64,000 nt of DNA from DATBSK01 sp964501785 (GTDB lineage Bacteria; Actinomycetota; Acidimicrobiia; IMCC26256; PALSA-555): contig CAZCUD010000014.1 of NCBI GenBank assembly GCA_964501785.1, forward strand, positions 50,289 through 114,288, read 5' to 3'. Below are positions 31,969 to 40,757 of the stretch, piece by piece (position 1 is the first letter of the stretch; the number at the start of each line of letters is the position of its first letter). The notes below the pieces were generated by a model that saw nothing but the letters and a program-made list of their open reading frames with translations, was not told the origin of the DNA and did no database searches. Both the position numbers and the translations under genes were made by a program.

Positions 31969-32646
31969 CGCCGGCGCGTCGTCCTCCGCGGGCCTCGCCT
32001 GCGGCCGCGCGCCGACGCGTCGATTGGCCTCGTCGAACACCGACTGCAGCGCGACCTCGAGGCGCTCGGTGAGCGCGGAGATCTCGGATCGCTTGCGGAC
32101 CCGGGCGCGGGTCCCACCACCGGGCACGGGCACGATCGGCTCGCCCACCACCACCGCGACCTTGTGGATCCGGGGGAAGATCTTGCCGCTGGGCAGGATC
32201 TCCTGGGACCCACCGATCCCGACGGGGAGGATCGCCACGTCGTGCTTCGCGGCGAGGTAGGCGACGCCGTCGAAGAGCGACTCGATCGTCGGACCGCTGC
32301 GGCGCGTCCCCTCGGGGAAGATCGCGAGCGGCTCCCCGCCCAGCAGCGCCTCCTGTGACGCGCGCAGCGCACCCCGATCGGTGACGTCTCGATCGACCTT
32401 GATCGCACCGAGCCTCGTGAAGAGCCAGCCACCGATCGCGGTCGAGAAGAGCTCGTCCTTGGCCATGAACCGGATCCGCCGCCTGGTCACGAACGCGGCG
32501 AAGGGGATGTCGAAGATCGACCGGTGCGAGGGAGCGACGATGTAGACGCCGGTCCGAGGCACGTGCTCGCGGCCGTAGACCCGCACGCGGAACAGGACCT
32601 TGCAGAGCGACAGCACGACGGCGCGCGCGAAGCGGTAGAAGGTCAC
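31939..32646 (-). CDS. plsC: 1-acyl-sn-glycerol-3-phosphate acyltransferase (PlsC family)
   Basis: A 235-residue membrane-associated acyltransferase making phosphatidic acid or a related lipid. The catalytic HX4D motif is APSHRSIFDIPF, followed by FMAKDELF, then FPEGTRRSG and PVGIGGSQEI. The GTG at 32646 starts the family-like TFYRFARAVVLSLCKVLFRVRV and has GGGAGG ten bases upstream; a GTG at 32670 is the alternative. It follows cmk by 43 bases in the same direction, an arrangement common in bacteria. The C-terminus is disordered and overlaps ispH. Confidence 0.92.
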   Translation of the reverse strand: MTFYRFARAVVLSLCKVLFRVRVYGREHVPRTGVYIVAPSHRSIFDIPFAAFVTRRRIRFMAKDELFSTAIGGWLFTRLGAIKVDRDVTDRGALRASQEALLGGEPLAIFPEGTRRSGPTIESLFDGVAYLAAKHDVAILPVGIGGSQEILPSGKIFPRIHKVAVVVGEPIVPVPGGGTRARVRKRSEISALTERLEVALQSVFDEANRRVGARPQARPAEDDAPASAPEAREHV

Positions 32647-32689
32647 GCCCCTCTGACCTCCCGCGACCACGGTGGGTCACATCGCCCGC

Positions 32690-33367
32690 TCACGGGGCGC
32701 CCGTCAGTGCTCGGTACCGGTCGACGATGCGGTCGACCACCTCGTCGACGGAGAGGTCGCTGGTGTCCACGACGAAGGCGTCCGCGGCCGCGACGAGTGG
32801 CGAGTCGGCCCGAGTCGAGTCGAGTCGATCACGCCGCTCGAGGTCGCGCTCGACCTGCGCGAGATCGACGTCCCGGTCGGCCGCGAGCTCGTCGCCGAGC
32901 CGGCGCCGGGCGCGCACCTCGTCGCTCGCGGTCACGAACACCTTCAGCACGGCGTCCGGGAAGACGACCGTGCCGATGTCGCGTCCCTCCACCACACCCC
33001 CATCGTGCTCGTCTGCCCAGGCCCGCTGGTGCGCCACGAGCGCGGCACGCACCGGCGCGTGGGCCGAGACGGCGGAGACCGCAGCGGTCACCTCGGGTCC
33101 GCGGATCTCGGCGGTCACGTCCTCACCGTCGAGGAGCACTGCGCCGTCGACCTCGAGCCGCACCGAGCGGGCGACGTCGCCGCACGCGGCGGCGTCGTCG
33201 AGGGCGATGCCGCGCTCGAGGACGGCGCGGGTGATCGCTCGGTACATCGCGCCCGTGTCGAGCGTGGGCAGGCGCAGGCGCACCGCCACCGCGCGGGCGA
33301 CGGTGGACTTCCCGGCCCCCGAGGGGCCGTCGATCGCGATCACCCGTCTCGACCCTTCCCCGCTCAC
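32690..33367 (-). CDS. cmk: Cytidylate kinase
   Basis: A 225-residue (d)CMP kinase. The P-loop is IDGPSGAGKST (about 12-22), then LDTGAMYRAIT, the CMP-binding REIRGP-like EIRGPEVTAAVSAVSA, GGVVEGRDIGTVVFPDA, and the lid arginines RARRR. The length matches the family. The GTG is one base after the aroA stop, and the unit runs from scpA to plsC. Placement beside aroA and upstream of der matches many actinobacteria (Rv1712-Rv1713 in M. tuberculosis). Confidence 0.96.
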   Translation of the reverse strand: MSGEGSRRVIAIDGPSGAGKSTVARAVAVRLRLPTLDTGAMYRAITRAVLERGIALDDAAACGDVARSVRLEVDGAVLLDGEDVTAEIRGPEVTAAVSAVSAHAPVRAALVAHQRAWADEHDGGVVEGRDIGTVVFPDAVLKVFVTASDEVRARRRLGDELAADRDVDLAQVERDLERRDRLDSTRADSPLVAAADAFVVDTSDLSVDEVVDRIVDRYRALTGAP

Positions 33368-33368
33368 C

Positions 33369-34661
33369 TCATCCCTCCGTCAGCCGCTCGAGGTCGTCGA
33401 CGAAGCCGGGATACGAGACGTCCACGGCCGACCAGCCCTCGACGGTCGAGGATCCTGGCACTGCGTTCGCCACGATCGCGGCGGCGAGCGCGATCCGATG
33501 GTCGCCGTGGCTCTGGAGCGTCGCCGCGTGGGGCGACCCTCCGTGCACCAGCAGCACGTCGTCGTGGACCTCCGCGGTCGCGCCGATCCGGGTCACGAGC
33601 TCGGTGACGGTCGCGAGGCGATCGCTCTCCTTGACTCGCAGCTCACCCACGCCACGGAACTCGGTGGTGCCGGACGCGAAGGACGCGGCGACGGCGAGCG
33701 CCGGGATCTCGTCGATCATCGGCTCGTCGCAGTCGATGACCGCGCCGCGCAGCGGGGTGGCGCGCGCGGTGATCTCCCCGGTGGGCTCCCCGATCTCCTC
33801 GCCTGTCACCTGCACGTCGACGGCGGCCCCCATCGCCCGCAGCGCGGCGACGAAGCCGACCCGGCCGGGGTTGACCAGGACCTGCTCCATGACGAGATCG
33901 GAGCCCGGCGTCACGGCGGCCGCGACGACGAGGAACGCCGCGGACGAGGGATCGCCCGGGAGCGTCGCGGTGAACGCATCGGGCGCACCCGGTCCGACCT
34001 GGACCGTGCGGTCGTCGGCCTTGCTGACCGGCGCGCCCAGGGCCGCGAGCATCCGTTCCGTGTGGTCGCGGCTCGGTGCGGGCTCGACGATCTCGGTCGT
34101 GCCCTCGGCCTGCAGGCCAGCGAGCACGAGCGCGGTCTTCACCTGGCCGCTCGCGACACCCAGCTCCACCCGAGCGCCGCGCAGGTGGCCGCCCGTGATC
34201 TCGAGTGGAGCGTGCGCACCGTCGTCGGGCCCGGTGATCGTGGCGCCGAGCTCGCGCAGGGGCGCGACGACCCGCATCATGGGTCGGCCGCGCAACGACT
34301 CGTCACCCGTCAGGACGCTCCGGAAGGGACGCCCGGCGAGGAGGCCGGCGAGCATCCGCATCGTCGTGCCCGAGTTGCCGCAGTCGATCGCATCTCCGGG
34401 CGCCCGCAACGATGCGACGCCTCGGCCGGCAACCCGGACCGCGCCCTCGGACGAGTCGACGTCGATGTCGACGCCCAGCGCGCGGAGCGCCGCGACGGTG
34501 CGGGCCACGTCGTCGCCCGGCGCCAGCCCGTAGAGCGTGCTCGCACCGTCGGCCAGCGCAGCGAAGAGGAGCGCGCGATGCGACATCCCCTTCTCCCCCG
34601 GCAGACGGCACCGGCCCCTGAGCGGTCGCGGCCCCTCGCGCACGAGTCGGTCGCTCGTCAT
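33369..34661 (-). CDS. aroA: 3-phosphoshikimate 1-carboxyvinyltransferase (EPSP synthase)
   Basis: Sixth step of the shikimate pathway: shikimate-3-phosphate plus PEP gives EPSP. The 430 residues match the family. The PEP/S3P loop LPGEKGMSHRALLFAAL, CGNSGTTMRML, the LTGDESLRGRPM segment and the late RVKESDR are all present. The loop reads EKGMSHR where DKSISHR is commoner. The ATG at 34661 is 10 bases after the tyrA stop. It stands in an aromatic subset with tyrA and aroH. Confidence 0.97.
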   Translation of the reverse strand: MTSDRLVREGPRPLRGRCRLPGEKGMSHRALLFAALADGASTLYGLAPGDDVARTVAALRALGVDIDVDSSEGAVRVAGRGVASLRAPGDAIDCGNSGTTMRMLAGLLAGRPFRSVLTGDESLRGRPMMRVVAPLRELGATITGPDDGAHAPLEITGGHLRGARVELGVASGQVKTALVLAGLQAEGTTEIVEPAPSRDHTERMLAALGAPVSKADDRTVQVGPGAPDAFTATLPGDPSSAAFLVVAAAVTPGSDLVMEQVLVNPGRVGFVAALRAMGAAVDVQVTGEEIGEPTGEITARATPLRGAVIDCDEPMIDEIPALAVAASFASGTTEFRGVGELRVKESDRLATVTELVTRIGATAEVHDDVLLVHGGSPHAATLQSHGDHRIALAAAIVANAVPGSSTVEGWSAVDVSYPGFVDDLERLTEG

Positions 34662-34671
34662 GGGGCGCCGC

Positions 34672-35760
34672 TCACGACAGCGCGGTGCGCGCCGGGTGGT
34701 AGCCGCGCGCGACGAGCGCATCGACGAAGGCGTCCGCGCCCGCCTCGCTGATGACCAGCACCAGGACGCCGCCGCGCCCCTCGACGGAGTGCGCGATCTC
34801 GATGTCGGCGATGTTCACACCGAGGGTGCCGGCCAGCGTCGTCACCTCTGCCAGCGCACCCGGCTCGTCGGGGATCGGAACACGCAGCTCGACGAGCGCC
34901 GCTCCCGAGGGGATGCCCGACGGGAGGCTGCGACGGGCCACGCGCGCGCGTTCCAGCACCTCGAGGAGGCCGTCGCGGTCCTCCGCCGTGACGAGGGTGC
35001 GGATGGCGTCGAGCGCCGCCACGTACTCGTCGAGCGTGGCGACGATCGCGTCGCGGTTCGCGATGCAGATGTCCGGCCAGATCCCGGGGTGTCCGGCCGC
35101 GATCCGCGTCATGTCGCGGAAGCCGCCGGCGGCGAGGCGCAGGAGGAGCGCGTGGCTGCTGCCGCGGGTGGCCGCGACGTCCATCAGCGTGGTGGCAGCC
35201 AGCTGCGGCACGTGGCTCACGACGGCGACCAGGGCATCGTGGTCGGCCGGGGTGATCGCGAACACCTCGGCGCCCAGGCGGCCGAGGAGCGAGCGCAGCA
35301 TCGCGAACGCCGCCGCGTCGGTCCGCTCGGTCGGGGTCAGCACCCAGGTCGCGCCCACGACGAGGTCGGCGTCCGCGCCGTCGACGCCGTCCTGCTCCGA
35401 GCCGGCCATCGGATGACCGCCGACGTAGCGGGACGCCAGGTCGGGCCGTTGCGCCTCGACCGCCGCGACCACCGGCTCCTTCACCGACCCGACGTCGGTG
35501 ACGACTGCGGCCCCCGCATCGAGCGCGGCGACGACGGCATCGGCGACGGCACCGACGGGCACCGCGACGAACACGACGTCGGCGTCGGCCGCCGCGTCGG
35601 CAACGGAGTCGACGACCTCGTCGACGGCGCCGAGCGCCAGCGCGCGCCGCGCGGTCTCGCGGTCGCGATCGAAGCCGCGGACGCTGATCCCCGCCCGCCG
35701 CAGCGCCAGCCCCACCGAGCCGCCGACGAGCCCGGTGCCGACGAGTCCTGCGCGCGTCAC
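34672..35760 (-). CDS. tyrA: Prephenate dehydrogenase
   Basis: A 362-residue NAD(P)-dependent enzyme converting prephenate to 4-hydroxyphenylpyruvate. It has an N-terminal Rossmann loop GLVGTGLVGGSVGLAL, the active-site region VGGHPMAGSEQDG and VSHVPQLAA, and a C-terminal ACT-like domain (VELRVPIPDEPGALAEVTTLAGTLGVNI) from about residue 285 that may sense tyrosine. It overlaps aroH by four bases, so chorismate mutase and prephenate dehydrogenase are translationally coupled, giving the tyrosine branch from chorismate. Confidence 0.95.
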   Translation of the reverse strand: MTRAGLVGTGLVGGSVGLALRRAGISVRGFDRDRETARRALALGAVDEVVDSVADAAADADVVFVAVPVGAVADAVVAALDAGAAVVTDVGSVKEPVVAAVEAQRPDLASRYVGGHPMAGSEQDGVDGADADLVVGATWVLTPTERTDAAAFAMLRSLLGRLGAEVFAITPADHDALVAVVSHVPQLAATTLMDVAATRGSSHALLLRLAAGGFRDMTRIAAGHPGIWPDICIANRDAIVATLDEYVAALDAIRTLVTAEDRDGLLEVLERARVARRSLPSGIPSGAALVELRVPIPDEPGALAEVTTLAGTLGVNIADIEIAHSVEGRGGVLVLVISEAGADAFVDALVARGYHPARTALS

Positions 35761-36119
35761 TCGGGCAGGTCGTCCCGGAGCGCCCGCGCGCCCTCGAGGT
35801 AGACGTGATGGAGGTCCGTCCGCTCGCGGGGCGTGTAGCAGTGGATCAGCACCCGCACGACGCGGGCGAGCCCGTGTCCGATCTCGAGCTCGCGTGCGCA
35901 GAGCAGCGGCACGTCACCCAAGCCCAGCGCGCGAGCACCGGTGGCCGGGAACTCCGCGTTGAGGTCCTTGGTGGCGGTGAAGATGATGCTGACGATGTCG
36001 TCGTGGGCGATCTCGTTGCGCTCGAGGAGCTCACGGACGAGGCGCTGGGTCTTGGCGTCGATCTCGGCCTTGGTGTCCTCGTCGCACGTGATCGCACCGC
36101 GCAACGCCCGCACTCTCAC
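35757..36119 (-). CDS. aroH: Chorismate mutase, AroH class
   Basis: A 120-residue monofunctional chorismate mutase of the trimeric AroH type. It begins VRALRGAITCDEDTKAEID, with the active-site arginine of RGAI, and continues FTATKDLNAEFPATGARALG and RVLIHCYTPR, all close to Bacillus AroH. It converts chorismate to prephenate, the substrate of the TyrA encoded next. The start is the GTG or ATG at 36119, 10 bases after rluB. The AroH class is less common than AroQ. Confidence 0.95.
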   Translation of the reverse strand: MRVRALRGAITCDEDTKAEIDAKTQRLVRELLERNEIAHDDIVSIIFTATKDLNAEFPATGARALGLGDVPLLCARELEIGHGLARVVRVLIHCYTPRERTDLHHVYLEGARALRDDLPE

Positions 36120-36129
36120 CGGATCGAGA

Positions 36130-36879
36130 CTAGTGGGCGTCCTCTTCGGGGCCGGGAGCAGAATGCGCGGCCTCGTACAGCGACCGGATCTCGCGCGCGT
36201 CGAGCGCCCGCCACTCCCCCGGCGGGAGACGCGCGTCGGCGAGGGGCCCGATGCGGGTGCGGACGAGCCGGTGCACGGGATGTCCGACCGCAGCGCACAT
36301 CCGCCGCACCTGGCGCTTCCGTCCCTCGTGGATCGTCAGCTCGATCGCCGAGCGATCGTCGCGCCGCGCCGAGATGCGCGCCTTCGCGGGCGCCGTCGGA
36401 CCATCGTCGAGGTCGATGCCGACGCGCAGGCGGCGGAGCACCGCGTCGCTCGGGACGCCTTCGACCTCGGCGACGTAGACCTTGTCGACGCCGTGGCGGG
36501 GATGGGTCAGGAGCTGGGCCAGCTCGCCGTCGTTGGTGAGCAGCAGCAGGCCCTCGGTGTCGGCGTCGAGGCGACCGACCGGGAAGACCCGTGGGTCGGT
36601 GGGCACGAGCTCGACGACCGTGGGCCGCCCCTCGGGATCGCTCGCCGTCGTCACGACGCCCGGCGGCTTGTTGAGCAGGTAGTAGACGAGGTCGGACCGG
36701 GTCACGATCGGGACCCCGTCGAGGGCGATCGTCTGGGTGTCGGGGTCGGCCCGGTCGCCGAGCGTGGCGATCGCGCCGTCCACGGTCACTCGCCCGTCGC
36801 GGATCAGCTCCTCGCACGCGCGCCTCGACCCGATGCCGGCGCGCGCGAGCAGCTTCTGGACGCGCTCGGGCTCTCCCAC
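36130..36879 (-). CDS. rluB: 23S rRNA pseudouridine synthase, RsuA/RluB family
   Basis: A 249-residue enzyme. The N-terminal S4 RNA-binding domain (ERVQKLLARAGIGSRRACEELIRDGRVTVDG) is followed by a catalytic domain with VYYLLNKPPGVVTT, the catalytic aspartate in VGRLDADTEGLLLLTNDG (D105) and HEGRKRQVRRMCAAVGHPV. It probably forms pseudouridine in 23S rRNA near position 2605; RluB rather than RsuA or RluE is inferred from the scpB neighbourhood. The GTG at 36879 is 14 bases from scpB. Confidence 0.92.
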   Translation of the reverse strand: MGEPERVQKLLARAGIGSRRACEELIRDGRVTVDGAIATLGDRADPDTQTIALDGVPIVTRSDLVYYLLNKPPGVVTTASDPEGRPTVVELVPTDPRVFPVGRLDADTEGLLLLTNDGELAQLLTHPRHGVDKVYVAEVEGVPSDAVLRRLRVGIDLDDGPTAPAKARISARRDDRSAIELTIHEGRKRQVRRMCAAVGHPVHRLVRTRIGPLADARLPPGEWRALDAREIRSLYEAAHSAPGPEEDAH

Positions 36880-36893
36880 CCTGCTCGCTCCGG

Positions 36894-37646
36894 TCAGGCA
36901 GAGCCGTCGGCGCCGGCTTCAGCGGCGTCGTCGGCCGCCATCGAGGCGTCGGTGGAGATGCGCAGACCCCGCTCGAGGGCCTCGACGACGCTCGCATCGG
37001 GCACGAAGTCGCCGAGCGGAGGCAGGTCGTCGAGCGTGTCGAGCCCGAGCCGCTCGAGGAACAGCGGAGTCGTGCCGTAGAGCACCGCGAGCCCCGGACC
37101 CGGGTCCCGGTCGACCTCCTCCACGTAGCCGCGCGCGATCAACGTCTGCAGCGTCGCCTCGACGTTGACGCCGCGAATCGCCGAGACCTGCCCGCGCGCG
37201 ATCGGCTGCTTGTAGGCGATGATCGCGAGCGTCTCGAGCGCGGGACCCGACAGGCGCACGTGCTGGCCCTCCAGGACGAAGCGCTCGACGTACGGTGCGA
37301 GGTCGGGGTGGGTCTGGAGCCGGTAGCCGCCCGCCACTCGGGCGAGGACGAACCCGCGCCCGGTCGCCTCGTACTCGGCGACCAGCTGGTCGCAGAGCTC
37401 GTCGATCCGCGCGAGCGGCAGCTCGAGCAGCTGCGCCAGGAAGCGCGACTCGACCGGCTCGGTCGCCGCGAGCACGACGGCCTCGATGGCGCGTCGGGCC
37501 TCGTGGTCGCGCAGCTCCGCCTCGGCCGCGGCTCGGGTCGCGGCATCGCGCTCGGGATCGGGGCGAGCGGTGGTCGTGTCGTCGACGCCCTCCCAGTAGC
37601 GCGGTGGGGGCCAGACGTCCTCGTCGTCGAGGCCGTACGACGTCAT
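36894..37646 (-). CDS. scpB: Segregation and condensation protein B
   Basis: A 250-residue winged-helix kleisin-associated subunit of the SMC-ScpAB condensin. The core reads AIEAVVLAATEPVESRFLAQLL, GFVLARVAGGYRLQTHPDLAPYV, LSGPALETLAIIAYKQPIARGQVSAIRGVNV, then RGYVEEV and YGTTPLFLERLGL. N- and C-terminal extensions are acidic and disordered. It overlaps scpA by four bases. SMC is encoded elsewhere. Confidence 0.95.
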   Translation of the reverse strand: MTSYGLDDEDVWPPPRYWEGVDDTTTARPDPERDAATRAAAEAELRDHEARRAIEAVVLAATEPVESRFLAQLLELPLARIDELCDQLVAEYEATGRGFVLARVAGGYRLQTHPDLAPYVERFVLEGQHVRLSGPALETLAIIAYKQPIARGQVSAIRGVNVEATLQTLIARGYVEEVDRDPGPGLAVLYGTTPLFLERLGLDTLDDLPPLGDFVPDASVVEALERGLRISTDASMAADDAAEAGADGSA

Positions 37647-38482
37647 TGCGACGGCTCCGTCGCGCTCGCCTCGCCGTCGTCGACGCGCAGCGGGCGGGCG
37701 TCACGGTCCCAGTCGGCGATGCTCTCGGCGTCGAGCTCGATGCCTGCGATGCGGCGAACCTCGAGGACGCCGAAGTTCTCGAGCTGCTCGAGGTCGACGA
37801 TCCCCTGCTTGTAGAGCTCGAGGACCGCGAGGAACCGCACGATCGCCTCGAGGCGGGTCGGCGCACCGGCGGCGAGCTCACGGAACGTCACCGTGTCGCG
37901 CTCGGTGAGCCGGTCGAGCACGACCGAGATCGCGTCGGCGACGCTCGCGCGGATCGGCGCGATGTGGTCGGTCTCGACCTCCTCGAGCGGCCGCGCCTCG
38001 AGCGCCTTGCGCGCCGCGTCGCGCAGGCGTTCGGGCCGGACCTGCGACAGCGGGTCGGGCACCAGCGAGCGGAAGGGCTCCTCGGGGCCGACGGTGCGGG
38101 GCAGGCTCCGGTCGGCGACGCGCATGAGCGCGAGCAGCGCCTCGGACGCGTCCTTGAACGTCTTGCACTCGAGCAGCCGAGCGAGGAGGAGGTCGCGCTC
38201 CTCGAAGCGGAGCAGCTCTTCGTCGAGCTCGAGGTCGGCGGGGCCGGGCAGCAGCCGGCGGGTCTTCAGCTCGACGAGCGTGGCGGCGATCAGCAGGAAC
38301 TCGGTGGCGACCTCGAGGTCGAGCGACTCGGCCTCGCGCGTGATCCGCTCGAGCTCGGTGAGGTAGCCGTCGACGATCGTCGCCAGCGAGACCTCCCAGA
38401 GGTCCACCTCCTGCTTCAGGATGAGGTGGAGCAGGAGATCGAACGGACCCGCGAAGACCGGCGTCTCGACCTCGTAGGGCAT
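37643..38482 (-). CDS. scpA: Segregation and condensation protein A
   Basis: A 279-residue kleisin of the SMC condensin. The N-terminal VFAGPFDLLLHLILKQEVDLWEVSLATIVDGYL and EVATEFLLIAATLVELKTRRLLP are diagnostic; the C-terminal winged helix (RLEAIVRFLAVLELYKQGIVDLEQLENFG) binds the SMC head. The ATG at 38482 has TACCCT eight bases upstream, and no other in-frame start is nearby. It heads a run of co-directional genes down to plsC and is divergent from trpS, 64 bases apart. Confidence 0.96.
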   Translation of the reverse strand: MPYEVETPVFAGPFDLLLHLILKQEVDLWEVSLATIVDGYLTELERITREAESLDLEVATEFLLIAATLVELKTRRLLPGPADLELDEELLRFEERDLLLARLLECKTFKDASEALLALMRVADRSLPRTVGPEEPFRSLVPDPLSQVRPERLRDAARKALEARPLEEVETDHIAPIRASVADAISVVLDRLTERDTVTFRELAAGAPTRLEAIVRFLAVLELYKQGIVDLEQLENFGVLEVRRIAGIELDAESIADWDRDARPLRVDDGEASATEPSQ

Positions 38483-38490
38483 GTGCTCCG

Positions 38491-38496
38491 AGGGTA
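38491..38496 (-). promoter_or_regulatory. Candidate -10 element, scpA unit
   Basis: TACCCT on the minus strand, eight bases before the ATG at 38482, giving a leader of 0-2 bases. Confidence 0.45.
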
Positions 38497-38531
38497 CCGG
38501 AACCCCTTCGAAGGCCCGCGACACCCCTGAG

Positions 38532-38537
38532 TAGGTT
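38532..38537 (+). promoter_or_regulatory. Candidate -10 element, trpS
   Basis: TAGGTT, nine bases before the ATG at 38547. There is no room for a T-box leader. Confidence 0.45.
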
Positions 38538-38546
38538 CTCGGGCTG

Positions 38547-39536
38547 ATGGCACGGGTCTTCAGCGGCATCCAGCCGACCGGCGAGGTCCATCTCGGCAAC
38601 TACCTCGGCGCGGTGCGGCAGTGGGTCGCCGATCAGGACGAGCACGACGCGATCTTCTGCGTCGTCGACCTGCACGCGATGACGAACCCGTTCGATCCGG
38701 CCACGCTCGGCACGGCCACCCGCCGGACCGCGACGCTGCTCCTCGCCGCGGGGCTCGACCCGCAGCGCTGCACCCTGTTCGTGCAGAGCCACGTGCCACA
38801 GCACACCGAGCTCACGTGGATCCTCAACTGCGTCGCGACCTTCGGCGAGCTCCAGCGCATGACGCAGTTCAAGGAGAAGAGCGAGGGCCGGGACTCGGTC
38901 AGCGTCGGGCTGTTCGACTACCCGGTGCTGATGGCTGCCGACATCCTCGCCTACGACACCGATCGGGTGCCGGTGGGTGACGACCAGCGCCAGCACCTCG
39001 AGCTCGCTCGCGATCTCGCGATCCGGTTCAACCATCGCTTCGGCGACACGCTCGTCGTGCCCGAGGCCGCGATCCCGAAGACGGCGGCGCGGGTGATGGA
39101 CCTCCAGAACCCGACCGCCAAGATGGCGAAGTCGACGAGCTCCCCGCAGGGCACGGTGCCGATCCTCGACGATCCCAAGGCCATCACCAAGCGCTTCAAG
39201 AGCGCGGTCACCGACTCCGAGACCGAGATCCGCCACGATCCCGCCACCAAGCCCGGGGTGTCGAACCTGCTGGAGATCCTGGCCGCGGCGAGCGACCGCA
39301 GCGTTGCCGACGTCACGTCCGACCTGACCGGCGAGGGCTACGGCACGTTGAAGGCCGCGACCGCGGACGCGGTCCTCGAGCTGCTCGCTCCGGTGCAGGA
39401 GCGGTTCGCGGAGCTCGAGGCCGATCCGCAGCGCGTCGATGCTGCGCTCGCCCTCGGCGCGGAGAAGGCCGAGGCGATGGCCGCGGACGTGATGGGCCGG
39501 GTGACGCGCGCGACGGGGCTGCTGCCTCGCCCGTAG
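38547..39536 (+). CDS. trpS: Tryptophanyl-tRNA synthetase
   Basis: A 329-residue class I synthetase. The HIGH-type motif is HLGN (15-18) after FSGIQPTGEV, and KMAKS at about residue 192 stands for KMSKS. AAGLDPQRCTLFVQSHVPQHTELTWIL, MAADILAYDTDRVPVGDDQRQHLEL and KPGVSNLLEI are standard. It is transcribed divergently from scpA and converges with the HD-domain gene, 10 bases between the stops. No riboswitch or T-box is present in the 64-base upstream gap. Confidence 0.97.
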   Translation: MARVFSGIQPTGEVHLGNYLGAVRQWVADQDEHDAIFCVVDLHAMTNPFDPATLGTATRRTATLLLAAGLDPQRCTLFVQSHVPQHTELTWILNCVATFGELQRMTQFKEKSEGRDSVSVGLFDYPVLMAADILAYDTDRVPVGDDQRQHLELARDLAIRFNHRFGDTLVVPEAAIPKTAARVMDLQNPTAKMAKSTSSPQGTVPILDDPKAITKRFKSAVTDSETEIRHDPATKPGVSNLLEILAAASDRSVADVTSDLTGEGYGTLKAATADAVLELLAPVQERFAELEADPQRVDAALALGAEKAEAMAADVMGRVTRATGLLPRP

Positions 39537-39546
39537 CAGTGCCGCG

Positions 39547-40092
39547 TCAGTCGTCGTCGGCCTCGTGCAGGGCGACGATCACCACGTCGGGGATCCCGGT
39601 CGCCGACCACGCGGCACGATCGTGGTGCGCGGCAGCCCAGCGAGCGGCCTCGTCGGGACCGCCGGCATCGCGGATCAGCGCGGCGCCGAGCTCCGGGTGC
39701 CGGACGTAGCGGCCGACGCGTCGCGTCCATCCGTCGCCGTCGGCCCAGGTGCCGGCCCGGTCGCGGCCGACCGTCGCGGCGACCACGGTCGCGCCGACGC
39801 GGCCCGTGACCCCGAGGTCGGCGTCGACCTTCCCGACGTCGTGCAGCAGCGCACAGGCGAGCCAACGCGCGTCTCCGGCATGGGGCGTGCCGGTCAGCGC
39901 GGCATCGACCCGGCGCGCCACGCCGATGGAGTGGCGACGGTCGTGGTTGGGCAGCTCAGACCAGAGCTCGTACGCGCCGGGCGAGAGCAGCTCCCGGACC
40001 CACGCGTCATCGGCAGCGGACGGCGGAGCCGACGAGAGCGACGTGAAGAACCGTCGGGTCAGATGGCTGGCGCGCGCCACGGAGCCACTCAT
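39547..40092 (-). CDS. HD-domain phosphohydrolase-like protein
   Basis: A 181-residue protein with an HD-type metal site: HDRRHSIGVARRV, LACALLHDVGKVDADLG, then RHPELGAALIRDAGG and AAHHDRAA. The spacing (H..HD..H..D) fits a small HD hydrolase acting on nucleotides or phosphoesters; substrate unknown. Its ATG overlaps the stop of the M50 peptidase gene by four bases, so they are translated together. The order dksA-M50-HD is one minus-strand unit. Confidence 0.85.
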   Translation of the reverse strand: MSGSVARASHLTRRFFTSLSSAPPSAADDAWVRELLSPGAYELWSELPNHDRRHSIGVARRVDAALTGTPHAGDARWLACALLHDVGKVDADLGVTGRVGATVVAATVGRDRAGTWADGDGWTRRVGRYVRHPELGAALIRDAGGPDEAARWAAAHHDRAAWSATGIPDVVIVALHEADDD

Positions 40093-40736
40093 CCCACGAC
40101 GAAGTCGTAGAGGAGGTCGTAGAAGGGGGCGATGATCGTGCTGATGACGCCGGTGAAGAACACGAGCGCGAAGAGCACGAGGATCCCGTAGGGACGGAAC
40201 CGGTACCAGTGCGGCAGCCAGTCGGCCGGCAGCACCCGCTCGATCAGCGCGGAGCCGTCGAGCGGTGGGATCGGGAGCAGGTTGAACAACCCGAGCAGCA
40301 GGTTGATCAGCGCGAAGTAGAAGACGATCTCGAGGAGCAGGTCTCCGGTCGACGCGTCGAAGGTGCCTCCGATCCCTCGGCCCTGGTCGACCATCCAGCG
40401 CGCCACGAGCGCGAACAGGAAGCAGAGCAGGAAGTTGGTGAACGGCCCCGCGAGGCTCACGAAGACCAGATCGCGGCGGGGTCGTCGGAGGCGCGCCGGG
40501 TTGACCGGCACCGGCTTGGCGAAGCCGATCACCGGGAGCCCGGTGAGCGCGCCCATGGCGGGCAGGACGATCGAGCCGAACGGATCGATGTGGGGGATGG
40601 GGTTGAGGGTGAGCCGACCCGCCCGCTTGGCGGTGTCGTCACCGAACCAGTTCGCGACCACGCCGTGGCTGATCTCGTGCAGGATCACCGCGACGACCAG
40701 GCAGCCGAAGAAGATCAGCGCCTCGCGCAGGTCCAC
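40089..40736 (-). CDS. M50-family site-2 protease-like membrane metalloprotease
   Basis: A 215-residue integral membrane protein. The zinc motif HEISH (HExxH) is in the first transmembrane segment, and the third ligand region is FNLLPIPPLDGSALI in a later one. About five or six hydrophobic segments are visible. The short form without PDZ domain belongs to the YwhC/Rip-like site-2 proteases. Its substrate could be a membrane-bound anti-sigma factor, but nothing nearby suggests which. The start is close to the dksA stop, 21 bases away. Confidence 0.9.
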   Translation of the reverse strand: MDLREALIFFGCLVVAVILHEISHGVVANWFGDDTAKRAGRLTLNPIPHIDPFGSIVLPAMGALTGLPVIGFAKPVPVNPARLRRPRRDLVFVSLAGPFTNFLLCFLFALVARWMVDQGRGIGGTFDASTGDLLLEIVFYFALINLLLGLFNLLPIPPLDGSALIERVLPADWLPHWYRFRPYGILVLFALVFFTGVISTIIAPFYDLLYDFVVG

Positions 40737-40757
40737 GCGGCGTCCAGGTCGGCGTCG

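Noticed and set aside
38483..38546. T-box or attenuator upstream of trpS
   Set aside because: The intergenic gap is 64 bases with a -10 element nine bases before the start, leaving no leader.
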